A DNA stretch of 64,000 nt. It comes from Phylloscopus collybita (taxonomy: Eukaryota > Chordata > Aves > Passeriformes > Phylloscopidae). A model generated the notes under the pieces. It did no database searches. It saw nothing but the letters and a program-made list of their open reading frames with translations, and was not told where the DNA came from. The position numbers and the translations under genes were made by a program. Below, one piece after another: positions 21,964 through 33,016 of the stretch. Every line of letters begins with the position of its first letter. Position 1 is the stretch's first letter. The stretch spans positions 2,457,001-2,521,000 of the forward strand of contig JAJNNQ010000010.1 of assembly GCA_027886175.1 (NCBI GenBank), in the 5' to 3' direction.

Positions 21964-24900
21964 GCCTCATTTTTAAACTGAAAATGCAAGTTTTCACTTA
22001 GGAAACAGTGGTTCAGGAGTGGTGTTTTCTACTAGGCTTTTGGTGCTGCTGTAGTTTACCTTGGAGAAGGGTAATCCACAGTGGTCTTGTCTGACATGTT
22101 TCTTGGGTTCCTGAAGATTCCTATGGCACACCTGTTTCACAAGAGCTATGGGTCATTGTTATAGGCAGTTAAAGCCAGCAGTCATATTGATTTCCAGCAG
22201 AAGACCTGGCTTTAAGTCCAGAATCTGATTTTATCTTTGATTTTTACACAATAAAAATGGCTGCTTCCCTTGATGTAGAAAATGTGGCAAACTCTACCAC
22301 CAAACTGCTGGCTGATCCCACTCTTTTCACCTCAGGACCTCTAGGGCTGCATAAAGTGGTGCTGATCATACCTATGAATAGCTGATGGAGTTGGGCTTGA
22401 AAATCATTCTAGAAATCCTAAGGATATCTTTTGGGAATGAGGGGAACCTTTGGAAATTGCAGGCTCATGGAAAGTGTGGGTGTTAATTTGTGAGCTGTCC
22501 CTGTAGTGGGGCCTCCTGTCTGAGCTGATAAGGGAACACAAAGCCTCTCACAGGGAATGCTCTCTCAGTTGTTGGCAGTGCCAATAAGGAGGTAATGGCT
22601 AAATTGGATGTAGACATGGAAAACTCTGCTCAGAGGCTGCAGGGGTCCTTGCAGAGGCATTTGCACAAGAAAGTCTTGGAGGAAGCTCATATTCCTTTGC
22701 CCATGCTATTGTAATATCCAGGAACAGCTCATTCTCCTCACTGTGCCTCTGTTGGTGTTTATGAGCAGCAAATTGGCTTGGGAAAAAATAACAGTCCTGA
22801 ACAGTAATTGCCTGGTCATGCTTCCCATGCAGAGATGGATGCTCAGCATAAACCAGCTATGGAACAGCAGCTTTTTAAGAGGTCTTGTGTTCCTTCATCA
22901 AGCAGTGGTGTGAGGGAGACCTCCTGGAGCCTGATTGAGTAGGGAGTTTGATTAGTCTTTTTCCATTAATGAGCTGCTTTTCTGTGCCTCTTCCTCCACC
23001 TTTGTTTTGCCCCCAGTGTTCTCTGACAGTTGTCACTTGATGGGTCTCCCCTGTGGCTCTGCAGTTACTTTGGGTGATCCTCATGTCAATAGGTCACTGA
23101 TTTCATTGGTGCCATTGGGGATCTCTGTGCTGTGCAGCTTTTTCAGCCTGTGAAGATTGTTAGGGGTGAACACAGTGATGGACCAAGTCTTAAACAAAAG
23201 ATGGCTGTGAATCCTTGAATCCTGTTGTCTGTCCAGGCTGAGGTACTGCAGAACATCTCAGCAACATCAGCTTGCCAGGTGTGAATAAATCTGTGTGGGG
23301 AGGCCCTCATAGATGGGCTGGGTTCTCTAAACCCATTTATTAAACAACTATTGAAGGTTAGTTTCCAATGGATTAGGCTGATGGGCTTTTAAGCTTGGTT
23401 CTGATGCTGTAGTGTGAGCTCACCCCTTTATTAGACACCAGAGAGAGCACATGGAGGAAGACTCTTGGATGAGGAGCACATTCATGTGACATCTCCTCAG
23501 GTGCAAGTCCAGCTGAAATGCTTCCCACTGTTAAGTCATTGCTCCTGGGGGCTCACTGGTGTGAGCTTTTTCTGATGTCTGATAGGATTTGAATTCATGT
23601 TTGGCTTTTCAGCTTTCAGAGGGGCAGTGGGAGAGCCTCTCCCTCAGCCACCTACATTCCCACGCTCTTAGGAACATTCTTCAGGCCTCTGAAGGAAACT
23701 GCCTGAGAGTGGCTGGCAAGACCAAAAGATAGTGAGGAATAATAGTAACAGGCAAACACATAGATGGCATCATTGCATAAATCCTTTCTTCTGTGGTGAT
23801 AAAACCAGGTGGGATTCAGGGGAATCAAAGGGGATTTCAATGTTACATTTGTGTAATGAAAGCTGACCTTCACCCCAGGAAAAGAAGCTGAAGGATAATT
23901 CAGAAAAGCATGTTTCAGGGAGATAATCATGTGGTTTGGGGAGGACTTAGCCAAGCTCTTGACTGCTTGGGATCTTTGTTTCTTGCCTCCCTGTCAGCCT
24001 TGGGTGGCTGTTAGCTGGGGGACAGGATTTGCCCCATGATATTAGGCAGTGCTTATTCAGCTATACTGCAGGATGGCAGGCTGCCTCTAAAAGAAACCAG
24101 AATGTTAATTTTGGCTTGGATGCTTGCATTTAAGCAAATAGAACATTACTGGTCAGGGGTATATTAACTTAACTCCTCTCTGTAAGCCATTACGTTTACT
24201 GTCAAACCACAAAACAAGCATTAAGAGGTCTTATTAATGCATTTTATATTTATAGACATTTTAAATAAAGTGATCTGCCTTAAAGTATTTAATATCTATT
24301 TATGTTACAGGAATTTCTGAAGGGGGAAAAAAGTCAGCATTACAAAATACAGGTTTATTGCTCCCTTGGTAAATGAGAATCTTAGAGGAAAAAAAAACCC
24401 ACCACCCTTTTCTAGAATAACAGCTAAAGGCACAGCAAACCCATTTTGGAGCCCAGAAATAACAGGTAGCTCTTCATGTAGCAATTGCTGTGTTTTTATT
24501 GTTGTTCTGTAGTTCCATCCCCCTGAACAGCGAATAGATTCACATTAAAATACTTGGGTTTTGTGAATGTCACTGGAGAGGCACAGGCTCTTCCATTTAC
24601 TAAACTAATACTTGAAGTTATAAGACAGATTTTTCCAAGATCATGGAAGAATTTCCCTCTAAGGTTCTCTGTAATGTAGCAGTAGGAACAAGCATGGCTC
24701 CAGGGATTTGACTTGGCTTTTTTAACTCACCACTGCTAAAAAGAAATCTTTTCTTGTTTTCTGGCAAGGTGTTTGATTCAGCAGGATTTTCCAAACAGGT
24801 GATAAATGTTGTCAGATGCCACCACGCACAGCTGCAGCCTTAGCAAGGCAGTGGCTGTGGGCATGAGGAATGGAAGAACATGGACAGGGAGAAATACCAG

Positions 24901-27900
24901 CAGAACTGTGGAAATGCAAAACCACCTACTTAAATATAGGTGCTGATCTCTTTTTCTAAGTTAAACTCCCTTGTTGCAGTGTTTGCATTCCAGTCCTTGT
25001 CTCACCTTTGGCTTGAGAGCATCTCCTGTTCATATCCTTCTTCTGTAGTCACCAGTGTTTAGAACTTCTCCGAATTCCAAGCCCAAGTGCCTTTGTGGTA
25101 AATCAAGCTTAAAAACATGCTTATTTTGCTCACTCATTCTGTTAGTCTGCATCTGGCAACTAATTTCTCAGTGCATTTTGTCCTTGTGGAGCTGTCAGGA
25201 TGGATGTTCTGTTCTTGCAGAAGCTTCATGCTTTTGTTTGTCTTCCATCTGAGAGAAGTGACCAGTAAAGGAAAAAGGAGATTCTAGGAACTGCACTGAT
25301 CTCTGCTGTGTCTGGTTTCCATGGTTGAGGTTTTCAGCTTTCTGGAGAGAATTGATTCAAATGGTTCTGGAGATAACTGGTTCAAATGGTGATGAATGAG
25401 GATGAGAGCCTTTGGAAGGTCCTGTCCATGGCTGTTGTGTTGCTGAGGATGAGGAGTGACTGTTTTCAGCCAGGCCCTGAACAGTGAGTTGTGGATGTTG
25501 GCTCCTTGCAGAATGCAGAGCTGACTTTGCAAATCAAGTCCCACCCAGACTGACCCTCTGAGCATTTAGAGACAGAGACGTCTGAATTGCTGAATTTCCA
25601 AGACCACAACACAGTCATTTAACAGCTGCTTTCTATGGGTTTGAAAACCTTAAAAAAAAATGAGTTGGGTTGGTTTGGGGGGTATTTTGTCCCCTAAGTG
25701 TATTTTTTTTTTTTGGGTTTTGCAATAAATTACAACTGTGACTTGGTTTGGAGCTTGCCTTTTTCTCTGAGAGTGCAGCATGGAGGGAGAGTTTCTGCAG
25801 TGTGTGTCAGTTCTCCTGCAGCTGTTACTAAGCCATGCGATTACTGTGGAAGCTCTTTGCAGCAGCAAGCAGGAACTTGAAGTTAGTGATCTTTTGGATG
25901 TCATTAAGAGGGAAAATTCTTATGTTATTCTTTAGGAATGATACTGTTTTACTCTCTGAAGCCTGATTTTACGCTCCGCAGATTGTTTTTCGTTTTGGAT
26001 TTCCCCTGTGAGGGTTTTTGGTTTTTTTTTAATGTTAAAAAAGCAGATAAAATCATTTTTATCATGCTTGCATTGATGGATTTATATGTCTATGCTCTTG
26101 GGGGCTGGCACTTAAAGGCTCCAGAGCTGCCACTGATAATCAGCTCCCTTACCCTGGTCTGGAATTTTCATGATGGGAGCAGGGACATAAGGGAACATAA
26201 GGGAAAAGGATCTGAGTGTTTCATCACTGTCTACAGATTTCTCTTTTCGCTCCAGCAGCCCCAGGAGAAGGAGTTATGTCAACTGTATCTTATAAAGAGC
26301 TATGAATATGTTCTTTTTCATAATGTTTAAAGGAGTAATTTGAAAGCTTGGCTTTAGGTGGGTGTTAGAAATCCTATAGCACTTTTCAAAACAAGAGAAA
26401 GACAACCTCAGTAACCTGACTAAGGCTTCTGCTGTCCAAACCTCATCCAGCAGCCAAGGCAATGGGAAGGCTTCTGCTTGAGTGCAGTGCTTAGGGAAGA
26501 AAAAAGGGGGGGAAAGTCAATTTACCCTCAGGGTTGCTGTTCTGAACTCCAAAACATCTGAAACACACACGTCTCCCTCCCACCGTCCACCTGCAGAGGA
26601 AGCTCTTGAGAATTTTAAAAAAAATTAAAATGATGTAGTTTAGTTCCTCTCTCAGTCCAATTCCTTATGTCTGTGTTTGCTTTGTGCGTGCTGGGGCAGG
26701 CCTGCACAGCTTATGCCAAAACTGCATTTGTTCTGCCCCTTCCATGTCAGAGCTGTGAGGAGAAAGAAAGGCAGGAGGAATGCAAACAGAGGAGGATGGT
26801 CCAGCTTTCAAGCTTTCCTGTTTTCTTTAGAGCATTCTGTACAGTAAAGCTCTGTCAGAGAAATGCAGGTGAAGGGGGAGATGCCAGAAACAGGCTTTAT
26901 TCTTCTTGTCATTCTATGGCACTTCCCCTTCCATTTTTTCTGTCTGTTTTGTATGGTTCTTTACCATATCTCCTGTTTCCAGAGCTCACTCTGCTTTTGA
27001 TGACTCCTCACAGAGAAGTCAGTACAGAAGCGTAGAAGTTCACCTGCAGCAGGGCACCGACAACACTTCAGTCACATTGACCACTTTTCCCATCCCTTCC
27101 TTTCATCCCAGTGATCCAAAGCCTCCATTTCTTTTCCATCCAAGCTGCTTTCTGCCACTTCTGTTCCCAGCTGCCTTATTTTATTAAAAGGTTCTAAACC
27201 ACCCAAATATTTTTGACTTTTCCCCTGTTGGAAGTAGTCAGAGCAGCCTGAAGGGTGTGATGCAATTGCAGGCTTGAGGAAGGGTGGCCCATGGTGTTGG
27301 GAGTGGGCAGGGATGTGTCTGTGAGTCAGTCCCTCTGTGCAGCAGGAAATCTTGAGAGCATCTGCAGTGGGAAATCCCATTCCCCATCCCCTGGTACCAG
27401 TTATCCCAGCCACCTCACTTGGCATGTGCTGCTGGTGCACACTTGGATGTGGTGTTGAACAGCTTGGACACACCAGGTCTCTGGGGTTTGGTTTTCTTGT
27501 TGGCTGGGTGAGAAAGGCAGAAGGTTGTTGGTGCCATGGTGGAATTCCATTCTTAGCAGGAAAGACCTGTGTATTTGAATTCTTTTATTTTAAATTCAGC
27601 TGGATTCTGTGATGATGCTTCCTTTGGGCACAGCCTACCTGGCATGGCCTGGTTTAACTTCACCTGGGAACAACCTGAGCTGTATCAGGCTCATATATTT
27701 TTTAGCAAGTCATTTAAAAGTCTTCTCCATGGGATTCCTCTAGGCTTAAAGCCCATGATCTGAGAGAAGTTTCCCTCTGAAAGGATAGTGTGTGGGTGCA
27801 GCTGGCTGTGGGGCTGAGAGCCAGAGCTGCCCTGTGCCAGACATGGATGGTCCCAGCCCTTACCACAGGGCACAGCAGAGGCTGTCAGGAGAGCAGGGGG

Positions 27901-28933
27901 CGCTCTCATCTTCAAAAGTGGGAGAAAAAAACCTGAATAATGGAAAAAAGTGGGGAAAAATCTATGTGAGCACCCAGGTCAGAGCAGGAGGGTGAGGTGC
28001 TCCAGGTGTTGGAGCAGAGGTGGCCCTCCAGCATGTGAGAAGACCATGGTGGGGCAGGTGGCTTTTCCCAACATTGTGACCTGAGGAGAAGAGCCTGTGC
28101 TGGAGCAAGTTCTCCTGATGGGAACTGCAGCCCATGGAGAGGATCCATACTGCAACAGGGAAAAAGTGTGAGGAGGGATCAGCAGAGAGAGCTATTCCAG
28201 TCTGAGGACAGTCCCCATTCCCCATCCACCTGCATGGTGCTGGGTGAGGGGGAAGGAGTCAGGACTGCAGGAATAAAGATGAGGTCAGGGGAAGTTGTTG
28301 CCTTAATTTATCTTTTTTTCTCTGTCTACAAATTATTTTAATTGGCAAATTAAATTTTCTGCAAGTCAAGTGTACGTTGCCTGTAACTGTTAAGTGATCT
28401 CCCTCTCAGAGGGAAAGGTTAAGTTCCTTCTAGGCAACACAAACTGCCATCAGTCTGGGGCTCCTTTGGGCTTCATTTAAGAAAATAAGCAAACAAAGCT
28501 TGAATAAACAAGCAAAGTGGAGCCTCTTGCACTCCCAGTGACTTTTTTTTTTTTGGTTTAGTATCCAATTGCTGCTGCTTGAGCTCTTCTGAGATTGCTG
28601 GTGGATGAGAATAAAAGTACAGTCAAAGTTATCCTTGGGACAGAGAGCACAAGAGAAAAGGAGGAAGGGCTGGAAGTTTTTGAGATGACATCCTGAACTC
28701 TCCAGAGCTGGTGCTGGGTGGGCAAGTTTTGCCAGGGAAAACAGCCTTTGGAAGTTGGTGGTGTTTGGATATGTCCATGCCTGGTCTGGAGGCAGCTTGA
28801 CTGCTCTGAGGGGAATCCAAGCACCAGCACCCACCAGGCTCAGTGATTAAGACCTGTGCTGGATTTATTCTCATTTCATGAGTGGGAGCTTCATGGGCTG
28901 GCCAGAGCTAGTGGAGAGCTGGGAAATCAAAGA

Positions 28934-28952
28934 CATCCATCCATCCATCCAT

Positions 28953-28983
<31 letters not shown>

Positions 28984-29174
28984 CCCATCCACCCATCCAC
29001 CCATCCACCCATCCACCCATCCATCCACCCATCCATCCATCCACCCATCCATCCATCCACCCATCCACCCATCCACCCATCCATCCACCCATCCATCCAT
29101 CCACCCATCCACCCATCCATCCATCCATCCATCCATCCATCCATCCATCCATCCATCCATCCATCCATCCATCC
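28934..29174. repeat. (CATC)n / (CACCCATC)n microsatellite with a 60-bp higher-order period
   Basis: About 60 tetranucleotide units form 241 bp. The outer parts are pure ATCC; the centre mixes ATCC and ACCC with one GTCC. Within the centre, bases 28981-29040 and 29041-29100 differ at a single position (28992 C, 29052 T), so a block of fifteen tetramers was duplicated as a unit. The array is open in several frames on both strands, giving HPSI/HPPI or GWMD-type repeats that are not genes. Confidence 0.97.
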
Positions 29175-30488
29175 CAGGGAAGTATTTCTCAGCCTCTCTA
29201 GTGCTGCAGCAGGGGTTGATGCCCTCAGCCTGGTGCCCCATCGACCCTCCCAGCTGAATGTCCAGGTCTCCATTTCACAGGGGTCATCTGTCAGAGCCCT
29301 TCTCTGCAAATGTCAAGTTTATCCCCCGCCCAGGTCTGTAGTGAGAGGCCTGAACTGCTCTACCAACACATCCCCAGGCTAAGCAAATAGTGCCAGCCCT
29401 TGTGTGCACTTGTACAGCAGCCCCAGGGAAGATAAATGGCTCATTGTGCTCAGCTGAAGGTCACTGGGTCAAACACTGAGTAGCTCTGTCTTGCAATCTG
29501 TGCCTAAATTGTAGGAAACATTTACGTGTGTGCTTAAATCCAACCCCAAACACTGGAGAGCCTCAGAGTGCTCTTCCACTGAGCACATTCCTGAGTATTT
29601 GCACAAATAGGAAAAATACCAAGCGTTGAAAACAAAATGTGCAAGATGTGCTCGTGTCTGGGGTTTGCTGTAGGAAGTTCCTGAGCCTGGGTGATGCTTG
29701 TAGCCAAAGGAGCTGTGAGGAAGGAATATTGCTTACCTGGGGCCAGACCTGCCTCCCATTTGTCAGGAGTCTCTCTTCACTGGTCTTGAATTTGGTTTTT
29801 TTGACTAAGTAGGGGATACAATATTCACCCAAGGCCTTTTATGTGGCATTTTACACCTTTTTTAAATAAACCCTTCACTCGCCTTTTTTGATGCTGTCTA
29901 GTTAAAACATTTGTACACGGAGAAAACGGGTGGAATAAAATTCTGGGATCAATTAAGATCTTATATTCTAACCTATAAAAATGAGGTGAAGTATCTGAGC
30001 TGGAATGCAAAATCTGGAGAAAGTAGTAAGGTAGTTTCCGGTGCTATTTTTGTATTTCCTGAGGCTTGTGTCATTATGTGCTGCCTTATTACTATTCTCT
30101 TATATAAGATATGAAAATAACAGAGGGAAATTGCTTTTCCATTCTATTTCCTGAAGTCTAAAACACACCATTATTTCATCTTGCATTCAGATATCTCTGA
30201 TATTTAAATGCTGAAGATCCATGTTAGTTGGATGCTTCATAACGTATGTCCACGTTCCTGAGACTTTATCTTTAGAGTTTCTATGGAATATTTTTCTCCT
30301 TTCCACTGTAACTCTTAAAACTTCTTTATTTTATTGAGTGTAGTAGCACAATCCATTTGGGGGAGTTTTTTGTGTCAATTTTTAAAAGGAGAAATGTCTA
30401 ACTTTACTCACAATTAGTTTCTTCAACTATTACCAGGTCTTGATATTTCTACTAATGAGCTCTGGATGTTTTCTTTGCTTTTTGACAG

Positions 30489-30572
30489 GTGTACAACATG
30501 TTCCAGCATCAAAGCCTGGGAATTAAAGTCAACATTCGAGTGACCAAACTAGTCCTGCTTCACAATCGCCCT
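30489..30572 (+). CDS. ADAMTS17: ADAMTS17 exon 5: metalloprotease domain
   Basis: Encodes residues 249-276, [20 protein letters not shown] followed by LVLLHNRP. This is the second strand and loop region of the catalytic domain, and it matches mammalian ADAMTS17 except for a few conservative changes (for example I to V and Q to R). The acceptor is TTTTTGACAG and the donor CCT then GTGAGT, a strong site. At 84 nt, phase 0 at both ends, it could be skipped without a frameshift, but that would remove a core strand. Exon 6 follows after a short intron of 322 bp. Confidence 0.96.
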
Positions 30573-30894
30573 GTGAGTTCCAAGCCCTTTCTCCCCTGCT
30601 CCTGGAATTGCTTTGTGGTCTCCCACAGGGTGGGATGGGGATGTCTGACCTCAGCATCACAAACTGTGAGGAGTTACCTGTTCCACTTCACCAGGCAGTG
30701 TTGAAGGTGGGAAGTACAGGGACTGTGGGAGTGAAAGGACCCAGAATGCTTTTATTTATCCTTCCTGGTAAAGCTGTCTGCTTGTAGCTGCAAACCAGTC
30801 TGGAGTTAACTGTTACAGAGAGGTCTGATGCTTTATCTAAAGACTAGGGCTGATATTTCTCCTTTTATATATCTTTTTTTTTCCCCTCTCAAAG
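30573..30894 (+). other. Intron 5 (322 bp)
   Basis: The shortest intron seen. It has donor GTGAGT and a long pyrimidine tract ending CCCCTCTCAAAG. Nothing else is recognisable in it. Its 5' part stays open in the exon 5 frame to a stop at 30704, which is incidental. Confidence 0.9.
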
Positions 30895-31052
30895 GCCAAG
30901 CTGTCCATTGGGCATCATGGAGAGAGATCTCTGGAGAGCTTCTGTCAATGGCAAAATGAAGAATATGGTGGGGCAAAATACCTTGGTAACAACCAGGTTC
31001 CTGGTGCCAGGGATGACACCCCTCCTGTGGATGCTGCTGTTTTTGTGACCAG
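30895..31052 (+). CDS. ADAMTS17: ADAMTS17 exon 6: metalloprotease domain
   Basis: Encodes residues 277-328 and two bases of R329. The sequence [20 protein letters not shown] is followed by [20 protein letters not shown] and [13 protein letters not shown]. It covers the variable loop and the strand DAAVFVTR that precedes the zinc-binding helix in ADAMTS enzymes. C293 is the first cysteine of the mature catalytic domain in the window. One deletion or shift relative to mammalian sequence is visible near D317-P320 (DTPPV against DPPLV). The acceptor is CTCTCAAAG and the donor ACCAG then GTATGG. It is 158 nt, phase 0 to 2. Confidence 0.95.
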
Positions 31053-32364
31053 GTATGGGAAGGTCTGGTTTATCAATTTAATTCAACCAGTAATGCCCAT
31101 GGTCAGTGATGGGGTTATCTGGTCAAGCAGAAATCTAAGAAAAAGATGCTACATTTGCTGCTCAGATGCCTGAGATGAAAGTGATCTATTTTGGTTTTTT
31201 GTGCATTCTTAACAAGGTTGTACAGGAGCATCTCTCCTTTTGAGCCAAAGTGTCGCAGCTGTGGTCACTGTTCTGTGTCACAGCCAGGACCAGGATGTGC
31301 CTGTAGCACAGGGGCAGCTGTTTTCTCACACCAGCTGGTAGGAGTGGGAAAAACAGGGGAGGTTTTGGAGTCCTCCTTCCTAGGAGCAGGAAGGTGTAGA
31401 GCTGAGAACACAGCTGAGCTCAGGTGCTCTCTGTGCAGTTAGGGATGAATCAGCTGAGCAGTCTGAGAGGAGCAGACAGTGTGTCAGCAGTGGGGAGGTG
31501 GGGAGGGAATTATCTCCTAAAGAAAGAGGGAGAGAAATACCATAAACTAAATTAATTTTCTCTCTCTTTGCCTGAGGAAATAACCACTTCAACAACTCTG
31601 TCACAAGAGAGATAGAGGAGGGGTGTCATTCCTGATTGCTTTGTGTATTTGAAAACTCCTGCATTTATTTCAGATGTGAAATGATCTTTGTAGAAATATT
31701 TGGTCAAAATTCTTTGCACCCTGGGGTTCTGAACTTACTGATGTGTCAAACACATCAGATAAAGCAAAAGGAAGTGTGTTGTAGGGACAACAGTCTCTCT
31801 AACTACCTGAGCTCAACCTCACAATACAATGCAAGTCCCACGTTCTCCACAGTTACCACAAATTTTGAGTAGCAAATTCATGGTGTTTTAAGTTTTTTGC
31901 ATCCTTTAAGATGTAGAAGAAGTATTCATTTTTACAGAAGTGATCTCTCAATAATTAAAGTGAGCACAAAATGATGGTGTAATGTGGATGATGCTCATTG
32001 TGCTAGAAAAACACTGCTTCCTACCCCTTCTTCCCCAGTTTGAGACAGGAAATCTTTGTATTGCAGTTCAATATTACTCACCTCTTTCACTTATTTTCTC
32101 TGCCAACAACATAAGTAGAAATACATGGTTTTGCATAAACTGCCATCCTGATTGCAATAATCTCTGGTGTTAGATTTGTGTTAACAGCCCCACTGCAAAG
32201 TATCCACGGGATTCTGGTGAGTGTTCAGTGAAAGAGCTGGTGAGCAGGGCATGAGGCCAGCAAAGTTCCTGAGAAATCTCCTCCACAGACGTGTGTGCAG
32301 CTCCCCCAAAGCCTGCTCCCTCCTCTGTATTCACTGCAGTGCACCAGGCACTTGTGCAGATACT

Positions 32365-32460
32365 TAACAGTTTAGACAGAGGGAATAGTTCCTTTGAAGT
32401 CAACGGGCTGCACATCCTGGTTATAGTTAAGCATGTGCTCCACTGGATCAGGGCCTAAAT
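32365..32460. repeat. Possible ancient amniote repeat fragment
   Basis: The string TTTGAAGTCAACGGGCTGCA and, further on, GTTAAGCATGTGCTCCACTG then GATCAGGGCC resemble an old dispersed repeat common in sauropsid genomes, with its characteristic 'TGAAGTCAATGGG' and 'TTAAGCATGTGCT...GGATCAGGGCC' blocks. I recognise the pattern but cannot name the family with confidence. A Dfam or RepeatMasker hit would settle it. Confidence 0.35.
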
Positions 32461-33000
32461 AAATAACTAACATTTTTGTTAAACTCATCTGGGTATCCAG
32501 TTGTCCTGCATGACAAGTGAGGCAGAGAGAATCTCTTCTGATGGGCTCTGAGCACAGGGTGAGGGGAATGAGCAGAGCATTTCATGTCTGCAGCTCTCAA
32601 AACTGAATGCACAATGTCAGGCTAAATGAGTTGGACTCAGGCTTCTGAGGAAGAACTGTAGAAAGAATTTGTAGGAGGAATTGTTCAATGGATTTGCAGG
32701 GTTTTGCAGTGGGAGCAGCTGGGAAAGTACAGGTTTGGTTGGGTTAGAAACCAGATTCATCTTTGGCGAAAAGGTTCAGGCCAAGGAGCATGTGGCTGTG
32801 CACAGGAGCAGCATTTTTGCTGCTGGAGAGGCCAGCAGTGTGTACTTGGAGTCTTTCCTGCCTTCTTGCTGTGTCCTGTCATCCTTAACCCATCCTGCTT
32901 CTGCCTCATGGAGGATGCTGCATTGTTTGGAAGACTTCTGGGCCAGCAGCCCCGTTCCTGTGTCAGGGAAATGAATTTTTCTCCTTTTGGCTTTGGAAAT

Positions 33001-33016
33001 GTGTGTGTGTGTGTGT
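33001..33016. repeat. (GT)8 microsatellite
   Basis: Eight perfect GT dinucleotides, short enough to be only modestly polymorphic. Confidence 0.97.

Larger units (their letters stand above)
21782..30488 (+). other. Intron 4 (8.7 kb)
   Basis: Intronic DNA between donor GTAAGC and acceptor CTTTTTGACAG. The exon 4 frame stays open for 65 codons into the intron, to a TAA at 21974-21976, and an AATAAA lies at 21958-21963. A motif-dense AT-rich patch lies at about 24180-24310, T tracts at 25703-25714 and 28543-28554, and a large CCAT microsatellite at 28934-29174. No second gene, RNA gene or transposon was recognised. Confidence 0.75.

Noticed and set aside
21404..21976. A 190-codon open frame starting upstream of exon 4
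   Set aside because: The part before 21609 shows no similarity to the prodomain, and a good pyrimidine tract and AG end at 21608. Only 21609-21781 is exon.
28856..29309. Overlapping open frames encoding HPSI/HPPI and GWMD repeats
   Set aside because: These are translations of the CCAT microsatellite in several frames on both strands; stop-free frames are expected from such repeats.
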